Shown here: positions 20,607 to 31,781 of the stretch, piece after piece
Layout of the letters: every line of letters begins with the position of its first letter
How positions within the stretch are numbered: position 1 is the stretch's first letter
Source: Ulva prolifera
Taxonomy: Eukaryota > Chlorophyta > Ulvophyceae > Ulvales > Ulvaceae
Length of the DNA: 64,000 nt
Assembly (NCBI GenBank): GCA_023078555.1
Contig: CM041198.1
Span: 1,724,800-1,788,799, forward strand
Direction: 5' to 3'
Position numbers and translations under genes: made by a program
Notes under the pieces: generated by a model
Told to the model about the DNA's origin: nothing
Database searches by the model: none
What the model saw: the letters and a program-made list of their open reading frames with translations, nothing else

Positions 20607-21985
20607 GCCCTTCCACATCCGGCCGTCGTTGCCTAGCCTCGTCCGCCTCGTCACCGCCTCGTCACCGTCGCTGCCTTCGCCGCCTCTACGTACCGCCTGT
20701 GTTACCCTCACCACCCTGCAGGATCCAGCTGGATCCCCGCATCTGGCATATGCATGTGCTTGTTTTGCTTTTCGCCAATGATATCCATGGCCGGATCACT
20801 GGAGCTCCTCGAGAGTCCACGTATGCATGTGTATCATCACGGTGTTCAGTGTCACCACATACATGCGCTGCGACGATGCATGGTCGCTGTGGGAGTCATC
20901 AGCGCGTGGGAGATCTTCTCCAATTCGATCGAACTGTTGCTCGAGTTGCACCGTCGTCTTTGCCGTACACACGTGCACGCCTTGAGAGAATAAATTCAGC
21001 GCACCGCAGTTGATCCCTTTCAAACAGCCACATTCAAAGACTAAATACCTTCAGCAACAGCTCCTCAGAAGCCCTCTTCTCAACAGTCGAAGTGCTCTAC
21101 ACCCACCTCGAGTCCGGTGGTGACTTCCATCTCCCAGCTGTGCACAGGTATGCAGCATGTATCAATCTGATATAGTTCGGATTCAACGGTGCTCTGTTCG
21201 TGCCTGCAAATGTGTTCAAGCTTGCTGCCTACGTGTCCAGTCGTTTCTTCTATGGCCGAGATCAGACTCCACGTGAAGGCTGCCTGCGATGCCTGCCATA
21301 ATGCTCTACTCAAAACTACGTGATGTAGTAAACGATTCTGCGACGGTTTTGCACGGTATTTTCCCATGCGAGCCTGCGAGGATGCAAAGTCCTGGCGTCG
21401 AACCCATGCCAGCGGGCGTGTTCCACGACAGCGGTAGCGTAGTGTGACAACATTTGTTTCCCTGATTCGGCTGTTTTGTTCAGTACGGGCGTGATGTGAG
21501 GTGGGCCATGGAGCTCGACCGCGCAGTGCCAAGCTTGCCCCCGCGTGCCGGGCTGGTTGTACTCAAGTTTGTGATTAGATGTGCAACGTTTGATTGCTTA
21601 ATACGCGCGTCCAGATCTGGCTGCGAGCAAAAGTGATTCTGTTGGCACGCGGATCCTCACTCCGCTTCTTTGTCGATGGCGCTAAGTGCTGTGCGTGCTG
21701 CTGCGAACATGTGCACTTCCATACTTCACGACGTCCTGCGCTGCCCGCGACACATTTCACACCCGGAACGTACACGGCGTGAGTAGAGGTGCCTTGCAGC
21801 GGCCAGCTTCCCGAGCTGCGGCCGAGGCTTGTGCGCTTGCTCGAGCGCGAATGCATGCGATCGATCTCTAGGGCACGCGCGTTCGCAGCGCGAGCCTGCA
21901 CTGGGGCCCCATGGGGGTGATGTCACAGGCACACGCATCTCCCGCCAATGCACCGACCCTACCAAGATCGCTGTGCAGGTATCCA

Positions 21986-23980
21986 ATGGCTTGCATGGCT
22001 GAGTTCGACGACGCAGCGAGCCTGTTCGAGGACCTTGAAGATTCCCTCGGTCAGGGCTTCTACGGCTTCATCGAAGATCTGGACATGGATGACCTGTTTG
22101 ACCTGGTGTGACCTCCATCCAAATGCCAGCTACATGCAAATTCCTCTGCCACCATGCACAGCGTAGTGACGGTGTCAATGCCGGGTGGCTCCAGCTGCAG
22201 GCGGGCCTCTCTGAGTCACTCATGATCAGGCGCCATGCACTGTCATGCAACATATGTACAGGGGCACGTGGGTGTCGTCTATGTGAATGGCACAAAGCGA
22301 AGACGGCCTGCCTCCACAGAGGTGCTGCCTGTGTTTGATGATCATGCTCATGAGCTACAAGCATCGTATGCAAAGGTCCCTCTTGCCGCCATGCCTGCAG
22401 CTGCATCAGCCCGCTCGAAGTGCCTCCACTTCACCGGCATCGCCATATGCACACACGCTGGCCATGTCATCCATGCCTGTCCAAGACCCAGCATGCGACT
22501 GTGCAAGCACTAGTGCAGGATGATGGCATCATGATGGGGAGCGATTCCGAGGGTGCTGACAGCGACCGCCACACCGACTCTGTCATGGAGATGAATGATC
22601 ACAGTGATGACAGCATGGCCGCCCCGGACGACTCGGTGCGACTGCCCCCGACACACTGCCGCTGCTCCCCCTCCCCCATTTGCTGCTGCCGGCCTGCATC
22701 GTGTCAAGCATGTGCATGGCTCCAGTGTGCTGGCAAGACTCTCCCGCCTGTGTGTCTGCTACACGTATGTGCACACCGTGACAGCTCCATTGTTAACCAG
22801 CAGCATCAGTGCAGGTTGAAACCCTGGGGAGCGTGCCACCGGCTGCTGGCCCTGAATGCCACGCCTACAGCGACATGTCCATTTCCGAGCTCGAGTTGGA
22901 CCCCACCATGTCCCCCGACGACCCCGGAATGGAGTTCTTGGAAGAGTTGTACCAAGTTATCTCACGTGAGGTGTGGCACACAGCGGCCTTTTGCAGTGGA
23001 ACCACAGACGCAATCACGTGTCCTGCCTTGCGCGCACATTGTTGCTCATCACTGTCCAGAAACATGACGCGCAGCAGCTGTGCAGGATGCATATGCTGCC
23101 CCGGGGACAGCTCCACCGGCGGCCAGCCAGCCCAGCACCGCAGCGGGCCCAGCACCTGGCGGGCGCGGCCAAGGTGGCAAGAAGCAGCCAGAGATTCCAT
23201 CACAGCTGCTGCTCGCGGCACTGTTCAAGCACACTGAGGTAAGCATGCCGCCCTGCGCTGCAACCGTCCACATGCAGTCTGTAGCCACAACACACGTATG
23301 CCTGCACACGGCATCCAGTGGCGCTGCTAGAACACGAGCCTGTCACAGCCGCAGCATACACCCCAGCTAGCATCGTACACAGGCTGACGCATGCATGTGA
23401 GGGGGACTAACCGCGCTGCCCGGGTGTGCAGGGGGTCGAGCTCCAGCGTTCGTACATGCCTGAGGCTCTCGATGTCCACTTTGAGCAAGTGAAGGACAAC
23501 ATCATCCGCGCGGCGGCATACTGCGTCGCGCAACAGCTGCCGGCGAGCCGCTCGCCACCACAGACACAGATGCCTATCGCCATGCCAGCGCAGCCGGTGG
23601 AGCCCTGCTACCTGCCCCCCTACCTGCCCCCCCGCGCTCGGATGTACACCTCGCAGCAGGAAGCGATCAACCTCGCCGGGTTTGCCGGCATCGCATGCGC
23701 ACGACCCGCGTGCACACGCCCGACTGCCAACCCCGACTGTGTGGAGACGTATGTCCCAAAGTCGCTGCGGCGCGAGGTCCAGCGGGAGCTGCGAGAGAAG
23801 AAGGCTCACCGGGCCATGGCGAAAGAAAAGCTGCGTGTGAAGAGGGCCTCCTTCAAGGTCACCAACAAGGTCAGGTACCCATACCGGCAAGCCAGTGCGC
23901 AGGGCCGGGTTCGTCGCAACGGGCGGTTCCTGTCCAAGGCCGATGCTGCGGGGGCTGCAATGGCACCAGGGCAGGCATAG
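21986..23980 (+). CDS. CCT-motif protein, copy 2
   Basis: This is a paralogue of the gene at 15131 with the same five-exon structure: 21986-22105, 22519-22635, 22815-22970, 23086-23238 and 23432-23980, 364 residues. Exons 1-4 read identically to copy 1. Exon 5 has two residue changes: Ser to Gly in AGIACARP, and Thr to Ala near the C-terminus in DAAGAAMA. The CCT motif is unchanged. All splice sites are kept, so both copies look expressible and this is either a very recent duplication or a gene-converted pair. Confidence 0.77.
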
Positions 23981-25852
23981 ATGATGATGAGATGCGGTGC
24001 GGCCATGAGGAGAGTGATAGGTGGTTGGTCGAGGCGTGATGAGTTGAGGAAACCTGGTCTGAGATATGATGCTCTCGGCCTCGTGAGGTGAGGATATGAC
24101 ACAGCGGGGCTCGTTACCGCCTCCTGGAATAGGAATGCTAGTGTAGAAGCACAGACATGAGCGCATTTGTGGCGTAACATGCAAATAAGGAGAGGTGGCT
24201 CTATGGTAGTTGAGAGGTGAATGGGGTACGTGAAGATGTAACCGTCCACAGTATGATGCTTGTATGCAGTCGCAATGTCGTGGTGCTGGTCTACATGTGT
24301 AGGCACAGCAGCACTGTGTGGCTTGATGAGATTCTGTGAGGTGTATCCTCGTGGACTGTGCATGCACCCAGGTGGCTGCAGCCTCAAAATTCTAAATTTG
24401 TCGCACCGCTGTATGCTTGGATAGCACTTACCATTCTACTTGCACACAAAAACTGTAGCTCTGGCCGTTTGTGGACTGGATGGGCTTCTGCAAGACAAGG
24501 CTCTAAATCAGGAGTCGTGTTGGCATGCTTGGGCCACTCCACACGAGAAACTGAAAGGAATAGAGTTCGACTCGAGCAATGCTGGCAATTCATTCAGTGG
24601 ATACTTGGTACCATTTTCAGTGGCTCAATGCCACAACAACGAGGCTCAATAGTGTCACCTGTTGGTAGTCGAAATAGTTGCAGCAGATTGAGAGCAGGAG
24701 TGCTGATTGCTTTTCCTCGATGTATCTAGAGTTTGCCAGGACTACGGAGTTTGATACCTGGAGAACACAGAGACGCGGGTACCACGATGGCAAGGCACTA
24801 GAAGTTTTCACCGAGCAGAGGGTCATGTGAGCTGTGTGAGGACAGATTGCTACTCTCACTGACATATGTGCACTCTTTGCAATTTGGAGTGTAACGAAGA
24901 AGCTCTTATCTCGTGAGGCACGTAAGACACGAGCGTACTTCTGAAGGTTAGCTGAAGTGACGTAGGACCATACCGCGGTGGTGGCAAAGTGGGTGTGCCA
25001 TGACTCTCAGAGCTGCTTGTGCTGTCGAGCAGTGGCTGTCAGGTTGCTGCACCTGTGCGTCAACGCCTTGCTGTTGCAAGAGAATTAAATCAGATGCCGT
25101 AGACGCCCATGCATGTTCTGACAGCTGGAGACGGGACGTTTCATCAACGATTGCTAAGGACAGAATTATCGTAGCAACTCCCACATTGTGAAGCGAGGAC
25201 CACAGCGAGCCACCGTACATCATCGAGTTAAGTATTATACTATATAGATGGCATGCTCTGGTTGCTAAGCACATGTCTCCTGTTCATCATGCAGAGGTCA
25301 AGGTGAACACTTGGGCTGCAGTTGTGAAAGGCGGACGCTGTTTCCGCCACAAGCGCAGCGTCCAGTTACGGACGACTCTTGCGTTGAGGGTCTGCATGAA
25401 GGACTGGCGGTGATTTATGTCTCGCGTGAACAGCAAGAGCGTCGGCACGTCGCCTGAACTCAGCACCCTTCTGGACACCTCCGTGCCGATGTTTTTCAAG
25501 GCTGTGGCACAGGCCTTTCCTGTCACGAGAAGCGGGGACCGTCCATTTTCTGCCAAATCAGCATTCGAGTTAAGAATGGATTTATCAAGCTGCATACCTG
25601 CAACGGCGACGAGTTGTTTTTGGCGACAATGCTTTCCAAGTCGTTGCTGGTCGGCTGCTGCTCTTTTGCGCTCCATCAGTGATCTTGTCCCCGCTAGATT
25701 ACGAGATGAGACATGCTGGACGTCACGCCTGCAGCTCTGTAGCTCAAGGCAGGTGGTCCGCAAGCGGTGGGCGTCCATCGATTGATAAGAGACACACACT
25801 TCAACATAGACTGTTCAGGATCATAGACCTGTGGACATGTGGGCCCCAGATG
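23981..25852. other. 3' half of duplication copy 2, no supported gene
   Basis: This is diverged from 17126-19046. Minus-strand frames up to 170 codons (25287-25799) occur, but the corresponding copy 1 sequence shifts between frames, so I do not call a gene. It ends at ...CCCAGATG, where the retroelement block begins. Confidence 0.5.
24237..24241 (+). terminator. Candidate TGTAA polyadenylation signal, CCT copy 2
   Basis: Same position relative to the stop codon as in copy 1. Confidence 0.35.
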
Positions 25853-25854
25853 TA

Positions 25855-28800
25855 GTTACAAAGGACAGAGGCCGGGCAGCGAGCCGTTGCCAGGAATACA
25901 CACGCAAATCCACTCACGCAGTCATGGCACTAGGCCGGGCACGAGCACGTACCACAGCTCGGCCGGTGATGCCAGCCAAAGATTGAAGCCCCGCACGGAG
26001 CACAAGAGCATTCCCCTTGCACAACGCCACACTCAACCGGCGCAGAGCATTCGTCACAAACAAAGCACGGTTCACCTTACCACACCGAGACGCAACCTCC
26101 GCCAGCCGATTCAAGTGATTCATGGCAGGCCGCCCCAAGCGACCATGCGTCTCATGCGACAACGGCACGAAACTATACGCATCAGGGTCGTACAAACGAT
26201 AAGCAGCGCGTTTCTGCACGTCCCGCGTCTCCGCAGCACCCCCGTCCTCGCGGGCCGCACGGCCGCAATAGGAACCAGCACAGGGGTTCACAACCGACAC
26301 ATCTCCTATGCACAAAGGGTCGCCCGGCGGCATAAACATGATGTCCCCCAGTTTCTCCTGGGCCACTGCCCTGAACACCTCATCCAGCGCCGTTGCCTGC
26401 GCGGCAGCGGCCCGCTCCCCAGGCCCCGCTGGATCCCGACCACCCGGCGCCGCCGCCGCCGCCAGGGCCGCAGCCTGCGCTGCGTCTGGCGCGTGGCGCC
26501 CCATGTGGGCGCTGTGTCCAGCATCGGCGTCGGCGGCCGGAGCAGGCGTAGGTGCCGGCGCCTCGTCCGCGCGCGCGGTCGGCGGCGGCGGCGGGGCTGC
26601 AGGCATCGGCGCCGCGGGCAAGGCTGCCCCACGCGAAGGGCCCGCGACCTGGGAGGCGGGCTGGGGCGGAGCAGGGGGGGGCGGGCCCAACGGGCCAGCA
26701 TGGATCTGCCTCGATGCGGCCGCGAGCCGCGCGCGGACGAACGGCGCTGTGCGCGGGATGCGCGTGGATGCCACACACGCGTGGGACCCGATCTCGCGCC
26801 ATTGTTTTTCAACGATATTGTGGCGCGAAGTCCAGGTCCCCGCATTGTGTGTGCAATTCATCGCGTGATCGAGATCATGCGGCTGTATGAGAGTGCCACA
26901 TTCGCAGCGCGAGCCGACCGCATTGGGAGGGGCTGGGGACATGCCCAGGAGATACCTGATGCACAGCATGAACTCAATGTCAGTCATGCGCAGCGCCTGG
27001 GAGAGCGGCAGGGTGCTCAACCAAAGGGTGGCTGCACGGCAAGCACAGCTGCGAAGCCGTGCCAAGTTGCATGCACCCTCGAGTGTGGCGACGTCATGGC
27101 TGGCAAGCAGAGCTGCCCGGCGGCGCAGGGCAACCAACTTTGTGATACGCTGCTGCATACCAGGTAACACCTTGGCGATGGTGTCGCCGCTCGCCGGCCC
27201 GGGCAGCTCCGGATGGAGCTGCTGAGCGACGTTGAGGGCCTGCCAAGTTTCCTGCAATTGTTGCCCGTGCGGCCCCCGGTACGGCTGCATGCACTCGGGG
27301 CCTCCTGCGAACGCCTTTTGGCTCACCGCCGCCGCAGCGAGGTACGCTCCGTCCGCGACCTCCTGCGGCGTGGACGTGACGCCCAGGCCTCCGAGGCGCG
27401 CTGGAAGGACGGCTTGTGCGGCCGCACGAGTGTCGTCCCGCGGGACGCGCATGATTTCATTCACCGCAGCCAGGACGGACGCCTCCGTCCGGCGCATGTG
27501 ATCGGAAATGTGCGCCCACGGCACCGCCCTGGCGTAGTGCAGCATACGGCGTTGGCAGGACATCGTGAGCAGCAAGAACTGGTCTTGCGCTTTCAGGGGC
27601 AAGCGCATCATCTTTTCGATGGTGGCGCACACCTTGTCGGCCGTCGCTTCCGCGTGCGCCGACTCGAACGCCGGGGTGCCGATGGGCGTGCCGGTGATGA
27701 CGGTGCCCTCCGTGGCATGCGTTATGCCGAGCGCGGCCGCGACGGATCCCGCATGCTGGGGGTCGCGCGAGTAGGCCGTGCACTTGTGCAGCTGGGGCTC
27801 CAGCCCGAGGGGCTCTGCTGCCGAGACCAGCGCACGGAATGCGGCGGCGGCGTCCACGCGCTGCCCGGCGATGGTGCAGTCGTCATGATACGCCATGAGG
27901 GCGGCCGTGACCTCCCTCCCGGGTGGCTGGTGCTGGGCCTGCACTGCCTGGAGGGGGCCCTGGAGGGCCAGGGCGAAGAGCAGCGGGCTGATGGGGTCGC
28001 CTTGACGCACGCCGCGCTGCGACGTGATTGCAGCGGTGCCGGGCGGTGCGCCTTCGATGTAGAGATTTGCGGGGAACCTGTAAAGCATGGTGGCGAAGGG
28101 CAGCAGCGCAGGCTTGTGAGACGCAACGGCCTCCAAGATGGCTGCACGGGACATCATGTTGAATGCATTCTTCCAGTCCAGCTGCACAAGCACGACATCG
28201 TCCCACGCTTGCAGCACGGCGCGCGCAGCATGGCCCAGGTTCTGCGCGCCCCCTGGCACCCCGACCCCCACCTGCAGCGGCGCGAGGGAGGCACCCAGGC
28301 CACTGCACAGGGTCATGGCGCACAGGCTTACCAGGCGCTGCCACGTCTCTGCAATGGCGATAGGGCGGACGCCTCCCTGTGGCTTCTCCTGCGGGAGGAG
28401 GCGGCAGTCCAGCAAGCGCGGGAGGTGTGGCAGCCGGCCGGCGAGGGCCGCGTTCACGAAGCGGTGAATCTCCGTGAATGCGGCCGTGGAGGCCGTGCCA
28501 GCAGCCCGGATGTGCTCATACGTCCACCCCGACAGGCCTGGGCCGCTGCCCTTAGGCAGCTTGTCGAGCAGTGCGCGGAGCGTCGCCTCGTCGATTTGCA
28601 GCGGGGGCGCGGGCTCGGCGGGCTGGGTGTCGGGGGGGAGCGCTTCTGCGGGATGCAGGTGCCGCAGCGCCTCATGCACTTCCGGGGTGTACCTGGCGAT
28701 GGGCGGCGCCTCCACTTTCTCTGCGCCTTTGCGGACATTACCGTCGCTCAGTGACCTGTGGACGGAGCCCGCCAGGCGGCGATCCTGGTTCTGATTCATT

Positions 28801-29973
28801 CTGCGCTTCTGGCTCGGAGTGGGCTCCGCCAGCCTGGGCTCCTCGCCGTCCATGAACAGCGTGATGCATGTACGAGCGCGGCGCGCCGTGCCGTCCCCTC
28901 CCTTCAGCGACAGAACCTTACCAGGGAAGTCGAGGACGCGGCCCAGGGCCAGTCGTGCTCCGTCGATGTTTGACGCGTCGCTGGCATCGTTGAAATCTCT
29001 GAGGAGCTCGGCCGTTGCGTCGCCGAACTCCGGATGGACGGTGTCCGGGACCTTCGGGGAGGGCCTGGGCTGGGCGGTGTTGTGGGCGGCGGCGGGGGCT
29101 TCGGTGAAGTGACGGGGTGGCTGATGGGGGTGCGGCTGGGCAGGCTGGGCAGGCTGCGGCTGGGCGGGCTGCGGCTGGGCGGGCTGGGCTGGGGCGGGTT
29201 GGGCTGGGGCGGGCTGTCGGGCCGGATGTGTGGCGGGCAGCACGCAGTGACCTGACCTCAAGCTCCTGTTCTGACCTCCCACACATTTATGCGCCTTAGG
29301 GGTCTTGGTGGAGCCGAATATGCCACAGTGAGAGCAGTACGCGGCATTGAGTTCGTGCAGCTTCGCAGTAGGCAGCCTCGGCCCGTCGCGATGGATTCCT
29401 CGGATGTGGGTGAACAGACTTGAATGGGAGGAGAGACTAGCGCTGCATCCGTCATATGGACACTGAAAGCTCATACGCAGGGACTCGTTCCGCTGAAAGC
29501 GGACACACTAACGGTGCAGTCTAACGGGCCATTGAACCGGCCAGACGGCACAAAACTAAAACAACAAACACACAACACTTTTAACGAATCAAATCTGCAG
29601 ATCACCTGCGGCTAGTCCGCAGGATTGCCAGTGGGACTGCCGGACAACGGCACGCGGGCAGCCAGCGGCCCGCGCCGACATGACGGCTGCAAAGCCAAGC
29701 GGGTCACCAGGAAGGCCAGGCGAAACATAGAACAGACATCTAGGTGTTCCAAATGGGCAAGGCTGCAGGCCACTGGCGGTTAGTCCGCTGGCATTCTAGT
29801 GGGGCTGCAGAACGACGGAACACTGGCAGCTGGCGCGCGTATTCGTTGCAGCTGCACGACAGCGGACGACAGAACACAACTAAGGGCCTATTCGTTTTCT
29901 TTTTGCTGCCTCCCGCAGCCGGGTTCTTTTGGCATGCGTCTACATCGGGACCACGACACAGCACAGACGACAG
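25855..29973 (-). mobile_element. R3: full-length RLE-type retrotransposon, inverted
   Basis: On the minus strand the element runs from the same 5' end as R2 (CTGTCGTCTGTG, at 29973) to the same 3' end (CTTTGTAAC, at 25855), followed by TACATCTGGGGCC. It is nearly identical to R2, including the leader. The 3' flank here is a single TACAT, not a long tract. It forms the left part of a block of about 5.8 kb inserted in duplication copy 2. Confidence 0.9.
25914..29474 (-). CDS. RLE retrotransposon polyprotein, 1186 aa (R3)
   Basis: The protein is the same length as R2's, with an intact frame and the same fingers, RT motifs (LDWKNAFN, RQGDPIS, AYHDD), CCHC knuckle and RLE region. Differences from R2 are few: for example EALRHLH where R2 has Thr, a changed stretch in the Ala-rich linker (GGRDPAGPGERA), and KRAAYRLYD where R2 has Thr. 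Three copies with open frames and high identity imply recent activity of the family. Confidence 0.9.
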   Translation of the reverse strand: MSFQCPYDGCSASLSSHSSLFTHIRGIHRDGPRLPTAKLHELNAAYCSHCGIFGSTKTPKAHKCVGGQNRSLRSGHCVLPATHPARQPAPAQPAPAQPAQPQPAQPQPAQPAQPHPHQPPRHFTEAPAAAHNTAQPRPSPKVPDTVHPEFGDATAELLRDFNDASDASNIDGARLALGRVLDFPGKVLSLKGGDGTARRARTCITLFMDGEEPRLAEPTPSQKRRMNQNQDRRLAGSVHRSLSDGNVRKGAEKVEAPPIARYTPEVHEALRHLHPAEALPPDTQPAEPAPPLQIDEATLRALLDKLPKGSGPGLSGWTYEHIRAAGTASTAAFTEIHRFVNAALAGRLPHLPRLLDCRLLPQEKPQGGVRPIAIAETWQRLVSLCAMTLCSGLGASLAPLQVGVGVPGGAQNLGHAARAVLQAWDDVVLVQLDWKNAFNMMSRAAILEAVASHKPALLPFATMLYRFPANLYIEGAPPGTAAITSQRGVRQGDPISPLLFALALQGPLQAVQAQHQPPGREVTAALMAYHDDCTIAGQRVDAAAAFRALVSAAEPLGLEPQLHKCTAYSRDPQHAGSVAAALGITHATEGTVITGTPIGTPAFESAHAEATADKVCATIEKMMRLPLKAQDQFLLLTMSCQRRMLHYARAVPWAHISDHMRRTEASVLAAVNEIMRVPRDDTRAAAQAVLPARLGGLGVTSTPQEVADGAYLAAAAVSQKAFAGGPECMQPYRGPHGQQLQETWQALNVAQQLHPELPGPASGDTIAKVLPGMQQRITKLVALRRRAALLASHDVATLEGACNLARLRSCACRAATLWLSTLPLSQALRMTDIEFMLCIRYLLGMSPAPPNAVGSRCECGTLIQPHDLDHAMNCTHNAGTWTSRHNIVEKQWREIGSHACVASTRIPRTAPFVRARLAAASRQIHAGPLGPPPPAPPQPASQVAGPSRGAALPAAPMPAAPPPPPTARADEAPAPTPAPAADADAGHSAHMGRHAPDAAQAAALAAAAAPGGRDPAGPGERAAAAQATALDEVFRAVAQEKLGDIMFMPPGDPLCIGDVSVVNPCAGSYCGRAAREDGGAAETRDVQKRAAYRLYDPDAYSFVPLSHETHGRLGRPAMNHLNRLAEVASRCGKVNRALFVTNALRRLSVALCKGNALVLRAGLQSLAGITGRAVVRARARPSAMTA

Positions 29974-30042
29974 ACGTACGACAAAGTTACAAAGAGCATG
30001 TATGTAGTCTCATGTATGTATGTACGAGGTGTATGTATGCAC

Positions 30043-30111
30043 GATTACATAGCCGTATAGAAGGTGTAGAATATGTCTGTGCATCTCGCGCAGCTCTGCC
30101 GTTGGCCCCAG
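30043..30111 (-). mobile_element. Short element fragment with LINE-A-like 3' end
   Basis: On the minus strand a segment of about 70 bp starts CTGGGGCCAACGGCAG and ends ATACGGCTATGTAATC, the same last 16 bases as LINE-A. It is flanked on both sides by ACAT-type tracts (30112-30129 and about 30002-30042). The rest does not match LINE-A. It is either a truncated member of a related family or a short non-autonomous element. Confidence 0.6.
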
Positions 30112-30129
30112 ATGTATGTATGTATGCAT

Positions 30130-31617
30130 GATTACATAGCCGTATCCATTTGGACATTGACAACTCCGAAATCCGGGACCGAAAGAGGCATCCAAGCAAC
30201 ATGCTGCCGCAAACTCTGACTTGCGCCACAGAATGCAACAACACGAGCCAATTCACCGAGAGGGGACGGGCGATTTGCAACACCCGACACCCCAGCATCA
30301 CCACCAACACCATCAACACCGACAATAAGCACAACCGCTACATCAGACCACGAAACACCAGAGGCACTGTCATAAGGACCTGGCCGTGCGAGCAACTGCC
30401 GCACCAAAACCGCAACGGCGGAGACATGCCGATCACGATGTGCCACTGGGACAGGTGGCAGAACTGCCCCGATGGGTGCACGTGCGATGTAGGATGTGAA
30501 GACATCAGCAGCACGTGAATATTCCAAATGCTTTTCACTACGGTGCCTACACAAGAAAGGAGACAGACCCGAACGAGCAGACATTAGCACACGCACAAGA
30601 CCGGGCTCAACGGAGTCCATAAACGGGGCTAGTGACCCTAGTTCGTGTGTTATCACACCACGCAACCACTCTCCAGTGACCTTATTGTCGCGACCACGCT
30701 TCTCAAATCGTTGTTCAAGGTATGCCAACCACATGACAGCCACGACCTTCTCACGGGTAAGATTTGAGTACGTGATTGTGAGAGGGCTTTGTTTGGACGG
30801 CTGATCATGCATGCCGAGACGTTTGGACACCCTGGGTGGCCCACGTCGGCGGCGATGCTCAGGCTCGGGTGGAGCCTGTAAGGCAAGTCTGATGTGTGCA
30901 TATCGTTTCAGTTCTGCCGCAATGGCCGTGATGCGGGAGTGAAAGTCCCCGCCCACCCCCGGCCCCCGTTGAGAGTGACCCCGAATCGCGGTGGATTCCA
31001 CCGCAACCGGGAATCGCTCCGCCCCCATGTGTGTCAGCTTTGCGTACCAGCAAAGTTTAGCTGCCTTGATCATTGAGCTCACAGGCAGGAGGCCCGTGTC
31101 GGAAAAAAGAATCTCCTCCCTGCAATCGAACTGGTGCAGACCAAACACCATGCGGATTGCCTTTTTACAGATGGTATCAAGTTTGTCGAGTTCAGTTTTT
31201 GGGCCAATCCATACCTCAGCCCCATACAAAGCAGGAGTATATATGAACGCATAAACAAGGCGGAGCCGGGCGGTCACCGGGAGGTAGTGGCAACGCAGCA
31301 CTGGCCGCCACGCGCCAAGTGCCTTGTTCATCTTTGCGCGTACATGATGCATATGTTCAGACCAAGAGCCATTTGACTGGAAGAAAACACCCAAGTATTT
31401 GTAGGTGTGAACAGTCTCCAACTGCGACCCCCGCAGCTGGAAGACAACTGGTGCGCCGCCCTGCGGCTGATTGAACACCATAGTTTTAGACTTCAACACA
31501 TTTGGTAAGGAGCGCCATTGAAACAACCATTTATCGATTGTATCAATATGTCCCTGAAGCCCTGCCGGTGTCAAGGACATTGCATTGACATCATCCTCGA
31601 TTTCGTGTTTCGTGTTT
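30130..31617 (-). mobile_element. LINE-A copy 2: 5'-truncated and internally deleted, inverted
   Basis: From 30130 to about 31592 the minus strand matches LINE-A copy 1 from about 4393 to its 3' end. Upstream there is a jump: 16 bases AAACACGAAATCGAGG match copy 1 near 4186-4201 and are joined directly to ATGATGTCAATG, so about 190 bp are missing. The 5' end abuts duplication copy 2 sequence (TGCTGAATC) at about 31618. The 3' end is followed by (CATA)n. Confidence 0.85.
30132..31592 (-). pseudogene. Truncated LINE-A reverse transcriptase fragment
   Basis: The remaining frame starts at DDVNAMSL of the YADD motif and continues unchanged to the C-terminus (FGVVNVQMDTAM). The endonuclease and all RT motifs before the catalytic Asp pair are absent, so the product cannot be a working polymerase. 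It is almost identical to copy 1 over the shared part; one difference is Ser for Thr in FFQSNGSW. Confidence 0.85.
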
Positions 31618-31781
31618 TGTGCTGAATCACAGCAGTCCAGCCCCCTTGCAATACCCTCCGGCACACCTTACTCTGGGCCACGCCTGTTTGGGAGGTACAC
31701 CATTAACTGTGCATGCGTCACAGCACCTGCAGGCATCGCATGATCAGGCACCTGGGCCGGGGTACGCTGGCGTGGTGTGTG

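Larger units (their letters stand above)
20034..25852. repeat. Tandem segmental duplication, copy 2 (interrupted)
   Basis: This is the second copy of 13179-19046. It resumes after the retroelement block at about 31618, where sequence like 19046 onward continues (TGCTGAATC, then CACGCCTG and TTGGGAG blocks). It carries a second CCT gene. Confidence 0.9.

Noticed and set aside
24948-25799. Minus-strand frames that resemble frames at 18096-18732
   Set aside because: The similar stretches fall in different frames in the two copies, so selection on a protein is not supported.
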